A stretch of DNA of 64,000 bases from Dyadobacter sp. UC 10 (GTDB lineage: Bacteria; Bacteroidota; Bacteroidia; Cytophagales; Spirosomataceae): the NCBI RefSeq assembly GCF_008369915.1, contig NZ_VSRN01000001.1, positions 6,382,501-6,446,500 on the forward strand, given 5' to 3'. The position numbers and the translations under genes are program-made. Below are positions 1-8,555 of the stretch, piece by piece; the first letter of the stretch is position 1, and each line of letters opens with the position of its first letter. The notes beneath the pieces were generated by a model, which was given only the letters and a program-made list of their open reading frames with translations, had not been told where the DNA came from and did no database searches.

Positions 1-97
1 AGAAGGATAGCGGTTTGGGCTGGAGAAAGTCGGTGCTGCATCCGGCCATCAGGATTAGCCCGGTAGCCCAGGTCGAAATGAGAATGTATCTTTTCAT
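1..97 (-). CDS. SusD/RagB-type outer-membrane lipoprotein, N-terminus only
   Basis: The reverse strand from 97 reads MKRYILISTWATGLILMAGC, a lipoprotein signal peptide ending in the lipobox LMAGC, followed by STDFLQPKPLSF, where the window ends. The lipidated cysteine followed by a D-F-L-x-P-K-P stretch is the usual start of SusD/RagB proteins, which cap SusC channels at the cell surface and bind glycans. It lies 82 bases downstream of the SusC gene on the same strand, the standard susC-susD order. Only 32 residues are visible, so the SusD call rests on the signal peptide, this short motif and the position. Confidence 0.8.
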   Translation of the reverse strand, partial: MKRYILISTWATGLILMAGCSTDFLQPKPLSF

Positions 98-179
98 AGT
101 CATTGATTAAAAAACCGGGTTTTGAATGTTGCAGGCAATTGGCCCGCTCAGTTTTGTTGTAAAAAAGCCAGTGCAATAA

Positions 180-3100
180 TTACAATGTCAAGGTCAGGCC
201 CAGCGTCGCAATCCTGGGCGTCGGGGCACTGCTTTCGGGATCCCAAAAATTCCAGTTCCGTCCGTAAACTGCAGCGTTTCTCATACTAAAATAGGCTTTG
301 GCATTTTTGAGGGCCAGTTTCCCGGCCCAGGCAGCCGGAAGATTGTAGGCAACGGATATATTTTCAAGCCGGATGAACGACTTATCACGGTAAACACTAT
401 ACGAAGCACTTCCGTCACTTGAAGAAAGGCGCGCGTAATCATTGATCGCATTCGCCGGGGTCCAGTATGGCTGCGAATAGGCATTGACCCTGTCCATATA
501 GCCATTCTGGTTTTTAGCAGTGTTGAATGCACCCTTGTGGCCCCAGTAGGAATACATCATGAAAGACACGTCGAACCGCTTCAGCAATCGAAACTCATTC
601 CGGAAGGTCCATCTCAACCGCGGTTGGGTGTATCCCAGAAACTGCCTGTCCGCGTCTGTATATTTTCCATCCTCGTTCACATCCTGTAATTTGAAATCGC
701 CTGGCTTGACCCCATATTTTTTGGCAAGTTCCGCTTCGCTTTCCTGATACACTCCCAGTACTTTGATATCCCAGATCACATCCAGTGGCTGACCGATAAA
801 CCATTTATTGGTAATATCGTTGGGTTCGCGGGTGCCTGTCACGTTGCCCTGTGCGTCCAGGATATTTTCCTTGTCTCCATACAGGCTCACGATTTTGTTG
901 CGGTTTACGGAGACATTCAGGGTGGAATTCCAGGAGAAAAGCGGCCTGTTAATATTCACGGAAGTCAGATTCAATTCAATTCCCCTGTTTTGCAATTCGC
1001 CCAGATTGTCCCACACCGATTTAAAGCCGGTAACATCGGGCAGAGACCGCTGCACCAGCAAATTCGTGCTTGACATGGTATAGGCTTCCATGCTTCCGCT
1101 GATCCTGTTTCGGAACATGTTAAAGTCAAAGCCGAAATTGAGTGAAGACTTTTTTTCCCATTGCAGGTTATCATTACTCATGCGGTTCACATAAAGCATG
1201 GAAACCTGATTGAGCGTGCCTGTGGGAGATACATGGAGATATTTTCCGGTCACAAGATCTGAAATCGCTACATAGCGCCCGATATCCCGGTTGCCATTCA
1301 AACCATAAGACAATCTCAGTTTCAGATAATCAAGCCAGGGAGAACCAAAGAACTTTTCATCGCTCACAACCCAACCCAAAGCCGCAGCGGGGAAAGTAGC
1401 TCTCGGGTTCTTCTGGCCAAAAGCAGAATAGCCATCGCGCCGGAGTGAAAGCGTAAGCATATACCTACTTTTGAATGAATAGAATACGCGCGCCATCAAA
1501 GCGTCCGCCGTTCCATATTCGTCATTACTGGTGACAATAGGGTTGCCGCCTCCTCCAATGTTATGGTAGCCCAGCAGATCGCTCGGATCAAAATCGTTGT
1601 TCTCGATCTTGTCCTGCCAGCTTTGGTACTTTTCCATATTTGCCAGGAGCGTGACATCCAGTTCGTGCGACTTGAAAGTTTTTTTCCATTTGATAAGGTT
1701 GTCGATCTGCCAGTTATAGATATCCATCTGCTCTCTCTGCGCATAACCGCCGGCCTGCGCCCACTGCGGGCTTTTGGCAGATTGGTGATTGAAATAACGG
1801 TAACCTTCCAGTCGGGGAGAAAAGTTAGTCTGAAAAGTAATGCCGAAAGGCAGAGAAATCACAGAATAGAGTGTACTGATTAGCGTGTTATTGGCACTAA
1901 AACGATTGGTATAGGTCCGCGCCAACCCGGGGTTCAGCGCAATCTGATCATCCTGGGGGCTAAGCCTCAGGTTCCCTTTATCATCAAATTCAGAACCCCA
2001 GGGAGACGCATTTACCATGTAGTTCCAGGTAACGGGCACATAACCGTCGTCGCGGTTACTGAACTGGGTATTGATCCCTACTTTAAGAAATTTCGCGATA
2101 CGGGCATCCAGGTTTAGCCGCGACCGGAAAGTCCGGTACTTATCACCGACCACTATGCCCTCATTATCCAGGTAACCTAGCGATACATAGTAAGAAATGT
2201 CGTCGTTTTTCCCGGATATACTAACCGTGTAGTCTTTCTGAACCCCTTTTTGAAATACCTTTTTGTACCAGTCGATGGAACGCCCGGCGCCGTAGTTATC
2301 AATTTCTACCTGGTTCAGGTTCAGGCGGTTTAGCCAAGCAGTCGTCGGATCTCCCGTAGAACCGTCCAATGCCAGCCATTCATCCACCGACATAGAAGCG
2401 GGCAGGGATGCCGGATTGGTATATTTGAGCGGGTTTTGATTTGCATTCATGCTACGCTGGACATCCGCACGGAAAGCGAGAAAATCGTTGGCGTTATACA
2501 GCCTTTGGTGATTGGCAAGTGTCGTTATTCCGGTATTGACATTGAATGTGATCAGCGCCTTCCCGCTTTGCCCGCTTTTGGTAGTAATCAGGATCACCCC
2601 GTTTGCGGCCTTGGCACCGTACACAGCAGCCGAACTGGCATCTTTCAACACGTCAATAGTCTGAATATCATTTGGGTTGATATCGAGTAGCTGCCCGTAA
2701 TAAATAATACCGTCCAAAACGATCAACGGGTCTCCGTTTGCATTCAATGTATTGTTTCCACGAACCTGCAACGAGCTTGCAGGCTTGGCAGAAGTAGAAT
2801 AGCCGACATTAAGTCCGGCAGCATTGCCTCTCAGAATATCCTGAACGGAGGCTGGGTTCTCATTTTCAAGCCTGGCAGCGCTGATCTGGGATATAGCTCC
2901 GGTAAGGTCGCGTTTCTTCTGCGTGCCATAACCAACCACGACGATCTCTTCCAGCGTTTTATCGGCATCCTGCAAGATAATTTCAAGGCGTGTCTGGGCT
3001 TTTAGTTCGATTTCCCTGGTCTGAAAACCAACGAAGGAAAAAACCAGCCAATGTTCGGCATCTTCTAATTTCAACGTAAATGCGCCGTTTTCATCGGTAC

Positions 3101-3665
3101 TGGTTCCCTGGGTCGTACCTTTTACCATCACATTTACCCCGGTCAGGGCCTGACCATTTGCGTCCGTTACTTTCCCGGTCAACGTAATTTCAGCATCTAC
3201 AGCAGGCTGGCCGGCCGCTGAGGACACATTCCTCCCGGCGATCAGAGACTTTGTTGCAGCCGACGCCTGGTTTTGTAAGATGAGGATCTTCCTGTCCTCT
3301 ACGACATAATTGAACTTTGTCAGCTTGAAAATTTCGTCCAGTATGAATCTAAGCGGTTTGCGGCTGGCCGTAAAGGTCACCAGTGACCCGCTTTTAACCA
3401 CTTCCCCTCCGTACATGAACCGAAATCCCGTTTTGCCGGCTAGCTCCTCCAGTACTGCTTTTAAAGGAACGGCCTGAAATTTCACAGAGATCTCCCGGTC
3501 CAGAATTTCCTGTTCACCCACTGGCTGTGCATCTGGCGAGAATGCGGTGACGGTCAGGAGCAAAAATAGCACAGCAAGCCACTTCATAGTCGTTGCCACT
3601 GCAAAGACCGTTTTGACTGATAGATTTAAATACATAGATTTACCTGTGTTAGTTGTTACATACAA
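180..3665 (-). CDS. SusC/RagA family TonB-dependent outer-membrane transporter with STN domain
   Basis: This 1161-residue protein is a TonB-dependent channel of the SusC type, importing oligosaccharides or similar nutrients across the outer membrane. In order it shows a signal peptide (about 27-47), an STN domain (about 60-130), a CarboxypepD_reg-like domain (161-233), a TonB-box-like segment EEIVVVGYGTQKKRDLTGAI (239-258), a plug to about 365 and a long beta-barrel ending in TLGLTLTL. The STN domain is known in FecA-like receptors to pass a substrate signal to a FecR anti-sigma factor; the FecR gene and an ECF sigma gene lie just upstream on the same strand, so signalling to them is a sound inference. 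The first ATG is at 3665, but the internal ATG at 3635 gives a more usual N-terminus. The substrate cannot be read from this sequence. Confidence 0.93.
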   Translation of the reverse strand: MYVTTNTGKSMYLNLSVKTVFAVATTMKWLAVLFLLLTVTAFSPDAQPVGEQEILDREISVKFQAVPLKAVLEELAGKTGFRFMYGGEVVKSGSLVTFTASRKPLRFILDEIFKLTKFNYVVEDRKILILQNQASAATKSLIAGRNVSSAAGQPAVDAEITLTGKVTDANGQALTGVNVMVKGTTQGTSTDENGAFTLKLEDAEHWLVFSFVGFQTREIELKAQTRLEIILQDADKTLEEIVVVGYGTQKKRDLTGAISQISAARLENENPASVQDILRGNAAGLNVGYSTSAKPASSLQVRGNNTLNANGDPLIVLDGIIYYGQLLDINPNDIQTIDVLKDASSAAVYGAKAANGVILITTKSGQSGKALITFNVNTGITTLANHQRLYNANDFLAFRADVQRSMNANQNPLKYTNPASLPASMSVDEWLALDGSTGDPTTAWLNRLNLNQVEIDNYGAGRSIDWYKKVFQKGVQKDYTVSISGKNDDISYYVSLGYLDNEGIVVGDKYRTFRSRLNLDARIAKFLKVGINTQFSNRDDGYVPVTWNYMVNASPWGSEFDDKGNLRLSPQDDQIALNPGLARTYTNRFSANNTLISTLYSVISLPFGITFQTNFSPRLEGYRYFNHQSAKSPQWAQAGGYAQREQMDIYNWQIDNLIKWKKTFKSHELDVTLLANMEKYQSWQDKIENNDFDPSDLLGYHNIGGGGNPIVTSNDEYGTADALMARVFYSFKSRYMLTLSLRRDGYSAFGQKNPRATFPAAALGWVVSDEKFFGSPWLDYLKLRLSYGLNGNRDIGRYVAISDLVTGKYLHVSPTGTLNQVSMLYVNRMSNDNLQWEKKSSLNFGFDFNMFRNRISGSMEAYTMSSTNLLVQRSLPDVTGFKSVWDNLGELQNRGIELNLTSVNINRPLFSWNSTLNVSVNRNKIVSLYGDKENILDAQGNVTGTREPNDITNKWFIGQPLDVIWDIKVLGVYQESEAELAKKYGVKPGDFKLQDVNEDGKYTDADRQFLGYTQPRLRWTFRNEFRLLKRFDVSFMMYSYWGHKGAFNTAKNQNGYMDRVNAYSQPYWTPANAINDYARLSSSDGSASYSVYRDKSFIRLENISVAYNLPAAWAGKLALKNAKAYFSMRNAAVYGRNWNFWDPESSAPTPRIATLGLTLTL

Positions 3666-3712
3666 ACTCAGCGGCTTCTCTGGCCATTGTCAGTTTAAAA
3701 TCAGTTAACTGG

Positions 3713-3751
3713 TGCCCCTTTCTTGTTTGGCGATGAGGAGGGGCATTTTTT
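3713..3751. terminator. Hairpin between fecR and susC, possible terminator
   Basis: TGCCCCT (3713-3719) and AGGGGCA (3739-3745) can pair, and TTTTTT follows on the plus strand. Relevant transcription runs on the minus strand, where the hairpin lies just after the FecR stop but lacks a following T-run. It could attenuate read-through from sigma/FecR into susC; this is inference. Confidence 0.35.
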
Positions 3752-3759
3752 GGTTCCGG

Positions 3760-4785
3760 CTACCTCCCGCAGCCTTTACCAGTGACGGTTAGGGTTTCAT
3801 TTTGCTTTTTGAGGGTTAAATTGTTGACACGACAAACGTTTTCTAAAAATGCGACCGGATCGTCGCCAGCCTTCATTTCCCCGTAAAATACACAGTTGGC
3901 AAGATCACCTGTTGCGACGATCTGGTAAGGGGCTATTTTTTGTATGTCTCTGATTATATCTGCCAATCCAGTCCCTGCATAGCGAATATGCCCTTCACGT
4001 CGCCGTAGCAATTCATTCGCGTCGGGATACTCCCGCAGGCTAATTTTTTGAGAATCTGACTGAAACAGGGCTTGCTGAAAGGGTAATAGATTTAAGTCCC
4101 CGGAAGGTATGCTCTCGGCAGCCACAGAAACCTTTCCTGTCAGGACCGTAACCGTAGCTGACCGTTCGGCCTGATAGGCATTTATGTTAAATGAGGTGCC
4201 AAGCACACGGGTCGTTAAAGAGCCGGATTGTATCGTAAATGGACGTTTTGTATCCTTAATTACCTCAAAAAAGGCCTCACCATTCAATCTGACAGAGCGC
4301 TTACCTCCGGTGAATTCCTGCGGGTATTCGAAAGTACTCTGTGGTGCCAGCCAGATGCCGGTCCCGTCGGGCAAGACAAGTTTCTTTCGCTGATATCCGG
4401 TTGTGACCTTGCTCCATTGGACTTCATTTCCAAAAGGATCCAGCATCGTGAGAAGCGTCCAGGCCACACCGATCACCAATAAAATACTGGCTGCGTATTT
4501 AAATAATCGGGGAAGAAGCATTTTGCGGGGAGCTGCAGCAAGTTCCACTTCCCTGCCTAAACGCCTGTCGATCCTGTCGTAAATGGCATCCAGATGCGGA
4601 TGCTCCGGCAGGTCGGTTAGCTGATCGGCTTCCTGTGCGCCCCTCATTGCTTCCTCAATCAATTTTCGTAACTCCTGCTCATCCGCCACCTCAAAATGAT
4701 GAAAAAGCCGGCCTAATTCTGCCGGCATCAATGTGCCGTCCAGAAAGCTGGGGAACAGGTCGTGTATGCTTTTGGAACTTTTCAA
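3760..4785 (-). CDS. FecR family anti-sigma factor
   Basis: A 341-residue inner-membrane protein with a cytoplasmic N-terminal part of about 90 residues, one membrane segment (about 92-113, ending AWTLLTML), a periplasmic FecR domain (about 120-215, with VLPDGTGIWLAPQSTFEYP and VRLNGEAFFEV) and a C-terminal DUF4974-type domain (about 260-335). In the known scheme FecR holds its ECF sigma factor and releases or activates it when the STN domain of the partner receptor signals. It sits between the sigma gene (73 bases upstream) and susC (94 bases downstream), all on the minus strand. Length and domain order are normal for Bacteroidota. Confidence 0.93.
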   Translation of the reverse strand: MKSSKSIHDLFPSFLDGTLMPAELGRLFHHFEVADEQELRKLIEEAMRGAQEADQLTDLPEHPHLDAIYDRIDRRLGREVELAAAPRKMLLPRLFKYAASILLVIGVAWTLLTMLDPFGNEVQWSKVTTGYQRKKLVLPDGTGIWLAPQSTFEYPQEFTGGKRSVRLNGEAFFEVIKDTKRPFTIQSGSLTTRVLGTSFNINAYQAERSATVTVLTGKVSVAAESIPSGDLNLLPFQQALFQSDSQKISLREYPDANELLRRREGHIRYAGTGLADIIRDIQKIAPYQIVATGDLANCVFYGEMKAGDDPVAFLENVCRVNNLTLKKQNETLTVTGKGCGR

Positions 4786-4858
4786 AATGCTCTTTTTCTC
4801 CCTATATGCACAGCGTTTAAAAAGACACTACTCGTGTTGTAAAAAAATTTGAAAAAAT

Positions 4859-5452
4859 TTAAACAAAAATAGATAACAGGCTGAAAATGGAATCTTTATG
4901 CTGACTGAGGTACAAGCGCACACTGGCATTCGCTTTGATCAGATGATTGCTTACGGTGGAAGGAGAAATGCCCAAAATAATTGCAGCTTCTTCATAGCTC
5001 TGTCCCTGTAATTTGCAGAGATTGAACACTTGCCGCCGTTTTGGCGGAAGCTGCTGTATGGCTTTTTGAACCAGATTTTGCTTTTCACGGGAAAAGATAG
5101 CCTCTTCGAAGGCGACGAGTTCTTCTTTCATGTACCAATCAGATACCTGCTGTTGTAATCGCTTGTCCCGCGCCAATTCGCGGTAAAACTGGAAGACGAG
5201 ATTTTCGGCTACTTTATATAGCCAAGGTTTTATTGATAGCTCCGGGTCAATGGTCTGACGCTTTTCCCACAATTTCACAAAAGTTTCCTGCAACAAATCT
5301 TCCGCGACAGGCCCGGCTTTGGTCAATCTCAAAAGTCTTTTCAGCAAAGCATCAGCATACTTGTCATAAATATTCCGGAACGCCAGGTGATCACCTTCGC
5401 GAAGGCGCTCAATCAATAATTTCTCCTGTGTATTATCGTCTGAGAAATTCAT
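4859..5452 (-). CDS. ECF RNA polymerase sigma factor, Bacteroidota FecR-partner type
   Basis: A 197-residue sigma-70 family protein with only regions 2 and 4. Region 2 is seen as AFRNIYDKYADALLKRL and DLLQETFVKLWEKR (about 25-70); region 4 is the helix-turn-helix QLPPKRRQVFNLCKLQG then SYEEAAIILGISPSTVSNHL (about 135-175). It directs polymerase to promoters of its own regulon, presumably including susCD just downstream. It is the first gene of the sigma-FecR-SusC-SusD block. A promoter-like pair lies 62 bases or more upstream of the ATG at 5452. Confidence 0.93.
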   Translation of the reverse strand: MNFSDDNTQEKLLIERLREGDHLAFRNIYDKYADALLKRLLRLTKAGPVAEDLLQETFVKLWEKRQTIDPELSIKPWLYKVAENLVFQFYRELARDKRLQQQVSDWYMKEELVAFEEAIFSREKQNLVQKAIQQLPPKRRQVFNLCKLQGQSYEEAAIILGISPSTVSNHLIKANASVRLYLSQHKDSIFSLLSIFV

Positions 5453-5514
5453 ATTGTCCGGATTACATTAGTGTGTTAAATTCCTGCTCTGCTGGGAAGT
5501 ACTGATAAAGTTAA

Positions 5515-5545
5515 AAAAGATACCACCTACATTCCTCATACTCAA
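5515..5545 (-). promoter_or_regulatory. Promoter-like pair upstream of the ECF sigma gene
   Basis: On the minus strand TTG (5545-5543), a 20-base spacer and TATCTTTT (5522-5515) match the Bacteroidota TTTG-N19-21-TAnnTTTG pattern except for the last base. It lies 62 bases before the sigma factor ATG. Confidence 0.4.
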
Positions 5546-5651
5546 TACATATTATTCCCGCAGCCGGGTGGACAACATATTGCTGAGCATGCAGGGCCTT
5601 TTCTCATCGCTATGCAGGCTGCGGAATTATTGTGCTTCCCTGATAGCGCAC

Positions 5652-5682
5652 TTTGATGGTATTCGTTATTTGTTGATTTTTG
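5652..5682 (+). promoter_or_regulatory. Promoter-like pair upstream of the Kai-locus response regulator
   Basis: TTTG (5652-5655), a 19-base spacer and GATTTTTG (5675-5682) match TTTG-N19-21-TAnnTTTG with one mismatch. Transcription would start near 5689, which agrees with translation from ATG 5706 rather than from upstream in-frame starts. Confidence 0.4.
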
Positions 5683-5705
5683 CGGCACCACCTAACCCAG
5701 CCTCA

Positions 5706-6098
5706 ATGAGTGAGAAGATAGTGCTCTTAGCTGATGATGACAGCGACGACCGTTATTTCATAAAGCAAGCCATCATATCCTCCGGCCTGAGCATAAAATT
5801 AATAGAAGCCGAAAACGGTGCAGAACTGATCGCCTTGCTCAGCCATTCAACGCTCGCTATTTCGCTTATTATCCTCGACATGAACATGCCCAAAATGAAC
5901 GGCCTGGAAACTATTTCGGAAATAAAAGCCATGCAGCGAATTGCGTCCGTGCCCGTAGTGATGATTTCTACATCCCCGAGCCAGGATCTTCTAGATAAGG
6001 CGTATAAGGCTGGCGTTCAAAGTTTTATGCCCAAACCCAACACTTTCGAGGAATTTATTGACCTGATAAACTTTCTGAATAAGCAGTTTCTATCCTGA
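5706..6098 (+). CDS. Single-domain (CheY-like) response regulator
   Basis: A 130-residue receiver domain with no output domain. The acidic pocket is seen in LLADDDSDDR, the phospho-acceptor is D58 in LIILDMNMPKMNG, the conserved Thr/Ser is in VVMISTSPS and the lysine in FMPKPNTFEEF. ATG 5706 is chosen because the receiver fold starts there; the frame is open back to 5568, but that extra 46-residue segment does not look like protein and lies over the promoter-like pair. It is 107 bases upstream of the KaiC gene on the same strand, and a histidine kinase closes that operon, so it may be that kinase's target. Stand-alone receivers of this class are usual in Cytophagales. Confidence 0.9.
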   Translation: MSEKIVLLADDDSDDRYFIKQAIISSGLSIKLIEAENGAELIALLSHSTLAISLIILDMNMPKMNGLETISEIKAMQRIASVPVVMISTSPSQDLLDKAYKAGVQSFMPKPNTFEEFIDLINFLNKQFLS

Positions 6099-6205
6099 CT
6101 GTTCCTATTGGCCCCCAAAGTTTGTATCCGGAAACGTGGGCATGATATTTTTATCCAAACCTTTAACTAAAAAATGTACGGAACAGCATTGACATTATTT
6201 TCAAG

Positions 6206-7909
6206 ATGAGTATCGAATCCTCCAATTCAAAACATACGCTCACAGTTCTTCAAAAATCCCCAACAGGGATCCGTGGTTTAGATGAAATCACGGCGGGCGG
6301 CTTACCCAGCGGCAGACCTACCCTGATATGCGGAGCGGCAGGCTCGGGAAAGACGCTTTTTTCAATGGAATTTCTTGTTCACGGCGCTAAGCTTTACAAC
6401 GAGCCCGGTGTTTTCGTGGCATTTGAAGAAAAGTCGGAAGAACTAACTGTAAATGTCGCATCGCTCGGCTACGACCTTCAGCAATTACAGGCAGACAAAC
6501 TGATCAAGCTCGACCACGTACACATCGAACGAAGTGAAATTGAAGAAACAGGTGAGTATAATCTCGATGGGCTTTTTATCCGATTAGGCTACGCAATCGA
6601 TAGCATAGGTGCGAAACGTGTGGTTTTAGACACTATTGAAAGTCTTTTTTCAGGTCTTAACAATCAGGCAATCCTTCGTGCGGAGTTACGCCGGTTGTTC
6701 GAGTGGCTGAAAGAAAAAGGCGTTACGGCGATTATCACAGGTGAAAAAGGAGAAGCTTCTTTGACACGCCAGGGACTCGAGGAATACGTTTCTGATTGTG
6801 TAATCCTGCTTGACCATCGTGTAGAAAACAAGATTTCGACGCGTATCCTCCGTATTATTAAATACAGGGGTTCAGTTCACGGAACAAATGAATATCCATT
6901 CCTGATCGACGAAGAAGGTATTTCAGTGCTGCCGGTTACTTCTCTCGGGCTTAACAATCCAGTCTCCTCGGAAAGGATCTCTTCCGGAATTCCGGCCCTG
7001 GATAAAATGCTCGGCGGTGAAGGTTTTTTCAAAGGCAGCAGCATATTGGTGTCGGGTACTGCGGGAACGGGTAAAACCAGCATTGCAGGCAGCTTCATTA
7101 ATGAGGCCTGCAAAAATGGGCAGCGATGCATTTATTTCGCTTTCGAAGAATCTCCGCAGCAAATAGTCCGTAATATGCGCTCGATCAATATCGATCTTCA
7201 AAAGCATTTGGATAGTGGGGTACTGCTGTTCAGCGCTTCCCGGCCTACCCTGAACGGACTTGAAATGCACCTGCTTGCGATGACTAAACTCATCGACAAG
7301 TTCCAACCGGCGGCGGTGGTGCTGGACCCCATCACTAATCTGATCACAGTAGGCTCTGCCAGTGAGGTAAAAAGTCTGCTTACCCGGTTAATCGATTATT
7401 TGCAGGCTGCCGAAGTCACCGTTCTGTTTACTGCCCTAGCATACAATGAAAATAAAACCGAGCAGTCCGATGAAGGTATTTCTTCACTTGTGGACGCCTG
7501 GCTACTCGTGCGTGACATTGAGTTCAACGGGGAACGCAACCGGGGTTTATATGTAATGAAGTCACGAGGCATGAAGCATTCAAACCAGGTACGCGAGTTT
7601 GTCATATCTGACCAGGGACTCAAACTGGTGGATGTGTTCCTGGGCCCCGAGGGCGTATTGACAGGCTCGGCGCGGGAAACACAACAGCTTCTTGAAAAAA
7701 CAACCGTAGCATTGCGCGACCACGCAGTATCCAGAAAAGATCGCGAGATAGAACGCAAAAGGTTTGTCCTCGAATCAAAAATTGCCTCCCTGAAAGAAGA
7801 GTTCGAATCCTTACAGGAAGATCTGAACAAAAGCTATATAGAAGAGGAGCTGAAAAAAAACATCATGGAAGACAACCGGCAAGAAATTACCCGCAAGCGT
7901 GACGACTAG
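6206..7909 (+). CDS. kaiC: KaiC-like double-domain RecA-family ATPase
   Basis: A 567-residue protein with two KaiC domains. The first has Walker A GAAGSGKT (43-50) and the paired catalytic glutamates in AFEEKSEEL (E74, E75). The second has GTAGTGKT (284-291) and FAFEESPQQ (E314, E315). In cyanobacterial KaiC the second domain phosphorylates S431 and T432; the aligned stretch here, [12 protein letters not shown], has S426 and S427, so both hydroxyl acceptors are kept, with serine in place of threonine. The C-terminus differs: after about residue 491 there is a charged, Lys/Glu-rich coiled coil in place of the KaiA-binding tail. No KaiA gene is nearby. Two KaiB genes and a histidine kinase follow immediately. 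Phosphorylation or timing activity is inference; the family assignment is firm. Confidence 0.93.
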   Translation: MSIESSNSKHTLTVLQKSPTGIRGLDEITAGGLPSGRPTLICGAAGSGKTLFSMEFLVHGAKLYNEPGVFVAFEEKSEELTVNVASLGYDLQQLQADKLIKLDHVHIERSEIEETGEYNLDGLFIRLGYAIDSIGAKRVVLDTIESLFSGLNNQAILRAELRRLFEWLKEKGVTAIITGEKGEASLTRQGLEEYVSDCVILLDHRVENKISTRILRIIKYRGSVHGTNEYPFLIDEEGISVLPVTSLGLNNPVSSERISSGIPALDKMLGGEGFFKGSSILVSGTAGTGKTSIAGSFINEACKNGQRCIYFAFEESPQQIVRNMRSINIDLQKHLDSGVLLFSASRPTLNGLEMHLLAMTKLIDKFQPAAVVLDPITNLITVGSASEVKSLLTRLIDYLQAAEVTVLFTALAYNENKTEQSDEGISSLVDAWLLVRDIEFNGERNRGLYVMKSRGMKHSNQVREFVISDQGLKLVDVFLGPEGVLTGSARETQQLLEKTTVALRDHAVSRKDREIERKRFVLESKIASLKEEFESLQEDLNKSYIEEELKKNIMEDNRQEITRKRDD

Positions 7910-7934
7910 CCTAACTCCTTCATTACCAATCGAT

Positions 7935-8237
7935 ATGGAAGTACAAAAGGAAGAATTATGGGAGCTCAGGCTCTATGTTGCGGGAAAAACAGCCCGCTCG
8001 GTGACTGCTCTTACCAATCTGAAAAGATATTGTGAAGAACACCTCAAGGATAAGTACGTGATAGAGGTCATTGACCTGCTTGTTCAACCGCAATTAGCGG
8101 AAGGCGATCAGATCCTGGCAATACCAACGCTGGTAAAAAAGGTACCGGAACCAATACGCAAAATTATTGGAGACCTGTCAAATGAGGAAAAAGTGCTGGT
8201 AGGACTTAATATCCGCCCAGCCGCTAAAATCGAATGA
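7935..8237 (+). CDS. kaiB: KaiB-like protein, first copy
   Basis: About 100 residues, the size of cyanobacterial KaiB. It starts [20 protein letters not shown], matching the beta1 strand LYVAGxTxxS of KaiB, and keeps the hallmark stretch [20 protein letters not shown] followed by [11 protein letters not shown]. KaiB is a thioredoxin-like, fold-switching protein that docks on the KaiC first domain. The frame is also open from a GTG at 7899 overlapping the kaiC stop, but ATG 7935 aligns with the family start; it is 25 bases after kaiC. Of the two copies here this one is closer to canonical KaiB. Confidence 0.92.
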   Translation: MEVQKEELWELRLYVAGKTARSVTALTNLKRYCEEHLKDKYVIEVIDLLVQPQLAEGDQILAIPTLVKKVPEPIRKIIGDLSNEEKVLVGLNIRPAAKIE

Positions 8238-8551
8238 GCGAGTCGTCACAACAGTTTCTCGAAGCGGAAAGCGAAGCGGCCAACCATTACAGGCTCCGGT
8301 TGTTCATTACCGGTGCGTCAGCCAATTCGGTCCGCGCGGTTATTAATTTGAAAGAAATTTGTGAACGATACATCAGGGATCAATATACACTGGAAATCGT
8401 AGATGTACATCAGCAAAGATCAATTGCTGAAAAAGAACAGCTTATCGCGCTACCGTTACTGGTGAAGATAAGTCCGCTTCCAGAAAGAAGGCTCATAGGA
8501 GATATGTCGGACACGGCGAAAGTTTTGAAAGGGCTCGGAATTCCCCAATAA
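8234..8551 (+). CDS. KaiB-like protein, second, divergent copy
   Basis: A 105-residue KaiB-fold protein overlapping the first kaiB by four bases (ATGA), so the two are probably translationally coupled. It keeps [20 protein letters not shown] at the start and [20 protein letters not shown] further on, but has lost the Pro-Thr pair of the usual PTL motif and ends early after [10 protein letters not shown]. It shares the fold but clearly differs from its neighbour, suggesting a distinct partner or role, for example one copy for KaiC and one for the kinase. That division of labour is inference. Confidence 0.9.
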   Translation: MSESSQQFLEAESEAANHYRLRLFITGASANSVRAVINLKEICERYIRDQYTLEIVDVHQQRSIAEKEQLIALPLLVKISPLPERRLIGDMSDTAKVLKGLGIPQ

Positions 8552-8555
8552 TGAG

